From NCBI GenBank assembly GCA_015489095.1, contig WFMN01000082.1:1-10184 (forward strand): DNA of 10,184 nt, read 5' to 3'. Origin of the DNA: Mariprofundaceae bacterium (GTDB lineage: Bacteria > Pseudomonadota > Zetaproteobacteria > Mariprofundales > J009). Position 1 is the first letter of the stretch; every line of letters starts with the position of its first letter. Below are positions 7,745 through 10,184 of this stretch, in pieces. A program made the translations under genes and the position numbers. The notes below the pieces were generated by a model. That model did no database searches, was not told the DNA's origin, and worked only from the letters and a program-made list of their open reading frames with translations.

Positions 7745-8373
7745 CTGCCGAAGCTGGCTGTCGGCGCTGTCCGCGCCTGGCTGCCTTCTTGGATCGGGTA
7801 CGGGCGGATTACCCTGACTATTTTGCCGCTCCCGTACCTGCCTTTGGCGACCCTGATCCGCGTCTGCTGATCGTCGGGTTGGCACCGGGGATGCACGGCG
7901 CCAACCGCAGTGGGCGCCCCTTTACCGGCGACTATGCCGGCATCCTGCTCTACAAGGCGCTGTTTGCCTTGGGGGTGAGCAGCGCGCCGCGGTCGGAGTC
8001 CGCGGATGACGGGCTGCGGCTATATGGCGTGCGGATTACCAACGCCGTCAAATGCCTGCCACCGCAAAACAAGCCGACCACCGACGAGATCAAGCGTTGC
8101 AACCCTTTTCTCGTTGAAGAGTTGGCGCGGCTCGCGCCTAGCTGCAACCTGCTTGCGCTGGGGCTCATCGCCCATCAGGCGGTGCTGCGCGGCTACGGCC
8201 TGCCGCTCTCCCGCTACCGCTTCGCCCATGGCGCTGTTCACCGATTGCCCGATGGGCGGCGGCTGTTCGATAGCTACCACTGCTCCCGCTACAACACCCA
8301 GACCAAGCGGCTGACGGAATCGTCGTTCATGGCGGTGCTTGGCGCCGCGCTGGAGGGTAGGGAATGCGGCTAA
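7741..8373 (+). CDS. Uracil-DNA glycosylase, family 5 (UDGb) type
   Basis: This enzyme removes uracil, and often other deaminated bases, from DNA to start base-excision repair. The 210-residue protein has motif A GLAPGMHGANRSGRPFTGDYAG (46-67; the Ser-Gly-Arg is usually Thr-Gly-Arg) and motif B YHCSRYNTQTKRLT (179-192). Four cysteines are placed as in iron-sulfur UDGs: C7 and C10 (CRRC), C105 and C120, so a 4Fe-4S cluster is expected. Motif A has Ala-Pro-Gly where family 1 has a catalytic Asp, which is why I assign the family 5 type rather than family 4. The GTG start overlaps the rdgB stop (GTGA) and has GGAG 5 bp upstream. Its 3' end overlaps the next gene by 10 bp. With rdgB it forms a deaminated-base defence pair. 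Confidence 0.9.
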   Translation: MTAEAGCRRCPRLAAFLDRVRADYPDYFAAPVPAFGDPDPRLLIVGLAPGMHGANRSGRPFTGDYAGILLYKALFALGVSSAPRSESADDGLRLYGVRITNAVKCLPPQNKPTTDEIKRCNPFLVEELARLAPSCNLLALGLIAHQAVLRGYGLPLSRYRFAHGAVHRLPDGRRLFDSYHCSRYNTQTKRLTESSFMAVLGAALEGRECG

Positions 8374-9254
8374 TGGTGGTGACCGATGGCCTGTTGCAAC
8401 CGCAGGCGCAGTGGCAACTGCACCCCGCGCTGCACCCTTGGCGGCGTTCGCTGTTGCGCCGCCGGCGGCGGTGGTTTGCGGCGGGAGCGCACAACGCGCT
8501 CTCGGTTGTGGCTTCGATGATGGGGCAGCCCGCGGCACGGTTACTGGTCGATGATGCGCAGCCGGGGAGGCAGTACTGGGTGGCGACACCGTGGCACGGG
8601 CAGGCTGTCCGGGATCGGGTGCGGATTTTGCCATTCTCCGCGCTCGATTGGCGGCGGCAGGATGCCCGCCATCTGCAGGAGGTGGTGCAGCCGCTGCTGG
8701 ATGATTTGGCGATGGAGCTTGTGGTGCAACCGAGTGGGGCGATGGTGGTGCGCTGCAAAACGCCGTTACGCGCCGCGCCTTCGCCGTATCCCGTGTTGGA
8801 ACGGGATGGATTGGGCAATCGCCATCCCGAAGGGGAGGATGGCGGCACGCTGATGCGGCTGTTGGCCGAGATCCAGATGGCGCTTCATCAGCGGGCGCCA
8901 TCCGCCGCGCGCAATGGCCGGCCTCCGGTTCACGGGATCTGGTTGTGGGGTGGCTGGTTGGCGGAGGAAGAGCAGGGCGCGCTGCCACTACCCGCGATCG
9001 CCTGTCGCGACCCGTGGTTACAGCCGCTGTGCGATGGCCGTGATCCGCGGTGGGTGGTTGGAAACGCCGAGGAGGTTGCGCGGATGCTTGCCGCGGACGG
9101 GAGGCTTCCGGCAATAACGGTGGTGCTGTTGGGGGCGCGGCGCGCGCTGCTGTTGCGGGGGCGGCGCTGGTTCGCGCTGGGTTCTCAGACCATTGCTGAC
9201 GGGGAGGTTGCCGGTGGAGAAGAGGCGCTATGGCAGCAGCTTTGCGGCCGTTAG
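8364..9254 (+). CDS. RpfE-like protein (COG4255-type), function unknown
   Basis: The 296-residue product matches in pattern the RpfE family of beta- and gammaproteobacteria. These proteins look distantly related to the alkaline-phosphatase/iPGM superfamily but have no demonstrated activity. The diagnostic parts are PEGEDGGTLMRLLAEIQMAL (155-174) and HGIWLWGGW (190-198), corresponding to the usual P-x-G-x-D...RLLxEIQMLLH and NSLWLWGGG blocks. The N-terminal half is less conserved and contains a very basic stretch (Arg27-Arg36 region, RRRRRW). No signal peptide or transmembrane segment is visible. The ATG at 8364 overlaps the glycosylase gene by 10 bp and has GGAGG 7 bp upstream. ATG at 8373, lying on the preceding stop codon, is a reasonable alternative. 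The family call rests on motif memory and no function should be inferred. Confidence 0.7.
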   Translation: MRLMVVTDGLLQPQAQWQLHPALHPWRRSLLRRRRRWFAAGAHNALSVVASMMGQPAARLLVDDAQPGRQYWVATPWHGQAVRDRVRILPFSALDWRRQDARHLQEVVQPLLDDLAMELVVQPSGAMVVRCKTPLRAAPSPYPVLERDGLGNRHPEGEDGGTLMRLLAEIQMALHQRAPSAARNGRPPVHGIWLWGGWLAEEEQGALPLPAIACRDPWLQPLCDGRDPRWVVGNAEEVARMLAADGRLPAITVVLLGARRALLLRGRRWFALGSQTIADGEVAGGEEALWQQLCGR

Positions 9255-9457
9255 TGGTTCGCCTTGATGATCTCGACGATCGTCGTTGGGAGGCATTGTG
9301 CGACGGTTGCGGGCGCTGCTGTCTGTGCAAGTTCGAGGATGAGGAGCGTGGGGAGATGCTCTATACCGATCTTGCCTGCCCGCTGTTGGATGTGGAGAGC
9401 TGCCGCTGTAGTAGTGAAGCGTATCCAATCGGTGAGACAGCGGATCGGCAAAAATAA
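9230..9457 (+). CDS. Short YcgN/UPF0260-like Cys-rich protein, C-terminally truncated
   Basis: The 75-residue product matches the N-terminal half of YcgN (UPF0260; YkgJ zinc/iron-chelating superfamily): RWEALCDGCGRCCLCKFEDE (19-38), then YTDLACPLLDVESCRC (45-60). Cysteines C24, C27, C30, C31, C50, C58 and C60 follow the family metal-ligand pattern, with an extra C33. YcgN proteins are about 145-150 residues. After C60 the expected tyrosine/glutamate-rich turn, the DC..LT segment and the WLP..CAYR block are absent, and 15 unrelated residues lead to a TAA. I could not find the missing half in the other plus-strand frames. The ATG overlaps the RpfE-like gene by 25 bp; a GTG at 9254 sitting on that gene's stop codon is an alternative start. 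It is either a decayed gene cut at an island boundary or a natural short form ended by the terminator that overlaps its stop. Confidence 0.72.
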   Translation: MAAALRPLVVRLDDLDDRRWEALCDGCGRCCLCKFEDEERGEMLYTDLACPLLDVESCRCSSEAYPIGETADRQK

Positions 9458-9482
9458 GGTATGCTGCCGTTCGTTGTTTTTT
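9441..9482 (+). terminator. Probable intrinsic terminator of the HDOD-to-ycgN operon
   Basis: The left arm CGGATCGGCA (9441-9450) pairs with TGCCGTTCG (9465-9473). That gives a five-bp G+C-rich stem, a bulged T, then four more pairs including one G-T. The loop is 14 nt and contains the ycgN-like stop codon. A T-rich run TTGTTTTTT (9474-9482) follows at once. The stem is modest and the loop large, so efficiency is uncertain, but placement at the end of the plus-strand unit fits well. Confidence 0.55.
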
Positions 9483-9516
9483 CAGTCGTACCGCTGCCTG
9501 AAACCTGCTGGTCAAT

Positions 9517-9565
9517 ATCTTCTCAAAAAACACTATTTTTGAGAAGGAAGGTTTAAATCTTCTCA
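9517..9565. repeat. Palindrome and direct repeats of an ATCTTCTCA box
   Basis: A perfect 11-bp inverted repeat, CTTCTCAAAAA (9519-9529) and TTTTTGAGAAG (9536-9546), is separated by ACACTA. The core ATCTTCTCA recurs at 9557-9565, exactly 40 bp after its first copy at 9517-9525. No U-run follows the stem, so a terminator is unlikely; an operator for a dimeric regulator is more plausible. It lies between the terminator of the upstream operon and the TGCGACA box array, in clearly A+T-richer DNA. Confidence 0.6.
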
Positions 9566-9569
9566 GAAC

Positions 9570-9665
9570 TTACGCGACGTATAAACCTGTTTATGCGACA
9601 AATAAGAAGGATTGGCGACAAATAAGATAGCAATGTGTCGCATAAATTGTTTTTGCGACATATAA
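9570..9665 (+). repeat. Five 15-bp TGCGACA boxes at 20-21 bp intervals (putative operator array)
   Basis: The copies are TTACGCGACGTATAA (9570-9584), TTATGCGACAAATAA (9591-9605), ATTGGCGACAAATAA (9611-9625), an inverted copy at 9631-9645 reading TTATGCGACACATTG on the minus strand, and TTTTGCGACATATAA (9651-9665). Starts are 21, 20, 20 and 20 bp apart, close to two helical turns, which would put all boxes on one DNA face. The last copy overlaps the putative -10 of the fic gene. The gene immediately downstream begins with a DNA-binding domain, so autorepression is the simplest reading. The boxes are read directly from the sequence; the binding partner is inferred. Confidence 0.75.
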
Positions 9666-9666
9666 T
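9661..9666 (+). promoter_or_regulatory. Putative -10 element (TATAAT) of the wHTH-Fic gene
   Basis: A perfect TATAAT ends 6 bp before the ATG at 9673. A start of transcription about 7 bp downstream would fall on the ATG itself, giving a leaderless message. In agreement, no Shine-Dalgarno sequence is present. No good -35 lies 16-18 bp upstream (for example TCGCAT), so activator help or a weak promoter is possible, as is a chance match. Confidence 0.5.
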
Positions 9667-9672
9667 GCGGCC

Positions 9673-10184
9673 ATGCCCAAGAAGGTTCCAGAACAAGAAC
9701 TCGATGCGATTGCCGCGATTGTAGCGGCTAACCCGAAAGGGGTGCAGGCGGGCGCTATCCGAGCCGGTCTGTATTTCGATATAACCGCAAAAACACTCCA
9801 GCGACGTCTGAAGCTGCTGGCGGAACAGGGCAGGATCACGGTCAAAGGATCCGGGAAAGGAACCGTATACTTTCCAGTGGTAACACCACAGCCGGATAAG
9901 AAAAAGCCAACTGCAGAGACTTACATTCCCATATCTCCAGAGGCGGAAGCGATTCGGAAGGCCATTCGCAAGCCTGTCCAGAGCCGGAAGCCGGTTGGCT
10001 ATAATCGCGAATTCCTCGATAGCTATCGACCCAACGATACCTTCTACCTTTCATCGGAGATTCGGGATCGCCTTTGTAAAGCAGGACGCGCGCAGGGCGA
10101 TGGCCGACCGGCAGGCACCTATGCGCGGCAGATATTCAATCGCCTGCTGATCGATCTGTCCTGGAACTCCAGCCGCCTAGAGGG
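9673..10184 (+). CDS. Winged-helix/Fic fusion protein (3' part beyond right edge)
   Basis: 170 codons are visible. Residues 1-70 read as a winged helix-turn-helix: helices around 8-19 and 25-34, a recognition helix about 39-52 (TAKTLQRRLKLLAEQG), and a wing ITVKGSGKGTVYFPV (55-69). A Lys/Pro-rich linker (71-82) follows, then a segment typical of Fic-family proteins: YIPISPEAEAIRKAIRKP (84-101), FLDSYRPNDTFYLSSEIRDRL (114-134) and AGTYARQIFNRLLIDLSW (147-164). It runs to SSRLEG, where S166...E170-G171 fits the Fic inhibitory-helix motif [S/T]xxxE[G/N] of N-terminally inhibited Fic enzymes. The catalytic HPFx[D/E]GNGR motif would lie beyond the edge, so AMP-transferase activity cannot be judged. 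The ATG has no ribosome site and sits 6 bp after TATAAT. Codon use is less G+C-biased than in the upstream operon. Confidence 0.8.
   Translation, partial: MPKKVPEQELDAIAAIVAANPKGVQAGAIRAGLYFDITAKTLQRRLKLLAEQGRITVKGSGKGTVYFPVVTPQPDKKKPTAETYIPISPEAEAIRKAIRKPVQSRKPVGYNREFLDSYRPNDTFYLSSEIRDRLCKAGRAQGDGRPAGTYARQIFNRLLIDLSWNSSRLE

Noticed and set aside
8020..9330. A 436-codon open frame on the minus strand antisense to the UDG and RpfE-like genes
   Set aside because: The translation is Pro/Arg/Ala-rich low-complexity text, whereas the plus strand has real family motifs.
9519..9546. The 11-bp palindrome as an intrinsic terminator
   Set aside because: The stem is A/T-rich at its loop end and no T-run follows on either strand.
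9570..9665. The 20-bp-period repeats as a CRISPR array or replication iterons
   Set aside because: Repeats are only 15 bp with 5-6 bp gaps and one is inverted, so not CRISPR; the adjacent gene is a Fic-type protein with no replication-initiator features, so an origin is not supported.

Overview
The window looks like chromosomal DNA of a Gram-negative proteobacterium. It carries FtsE/FtsX, an outer-membrane beta-barrel, a periplasmic DsbC-type isomerase, a YcgN-like protein and an RpfE-like protein. The RpfE-like gene and the G+C-rich coding bias fit a beta-, gamma-, zeta- or acidithiobacillia-type lineage, but the sequence alone does not let me name the taxon.

Layout. (1) 1-3775, minus strand: ftsE, ftsX, an outer-membrane barrel gene and nadB (cut by the left edge). 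Gaps are 12, 37 and 19 bp with no visible terminator, so this is probably one transcription unit. (2) 3776-3898: a divergent intergenic region that must hold promoters for both directions. (3) 3899-9457, plus strand: HDOD-domain protein, metallo-beta-lactamase-fold hydrolase, dsbC, rph (RNase PH), rdgB (inosine/xanthosine triphosphatase), a family 5-type uracil-DNA glycosylase, an RpfE-like protein and a short YcgN-like protein. From dsbC onward every junction overlaps by 3-25 bp, with GTG or TTG starts laid over stop codons, which points to translational coupling. A probable intrinsic terminator sits on the last stop codon (9441-9482). (4) 9483-10184: a change of character. An A+T-rich stretch with two sets of repeated boxes leads into a winged-helix/Fic fusion gene that runs off the right edge. 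This is probably accessory DNA.

How the genes work together. The left unit combines cell-division ABC transport (FtsEX), envelope and NAD synthesis. The right unit joins RNA 3'-end maturation (RNase PH), nucleotide-pool cleansing (RdgB) and uracil removal from DNA (UDG), a nucleic-acid quality-control core within a mixed operon.

The most interesting part is 9511-9673. Five copies of a 15-bp box related to TTATGCGACAAATAA are spaced 20-21 bp apart (one inverted), and the last overlaps a perfect TATAAT only 6 bp before the fic ATG. There is no Shine-Dalgarno sequence. This looks like an autoregulated, possibly leaderless, wHTH-Fic gene. Just upstream is a second, different palindromic box set (CTTCTCAAAAA / TTTTTGAGAAG).
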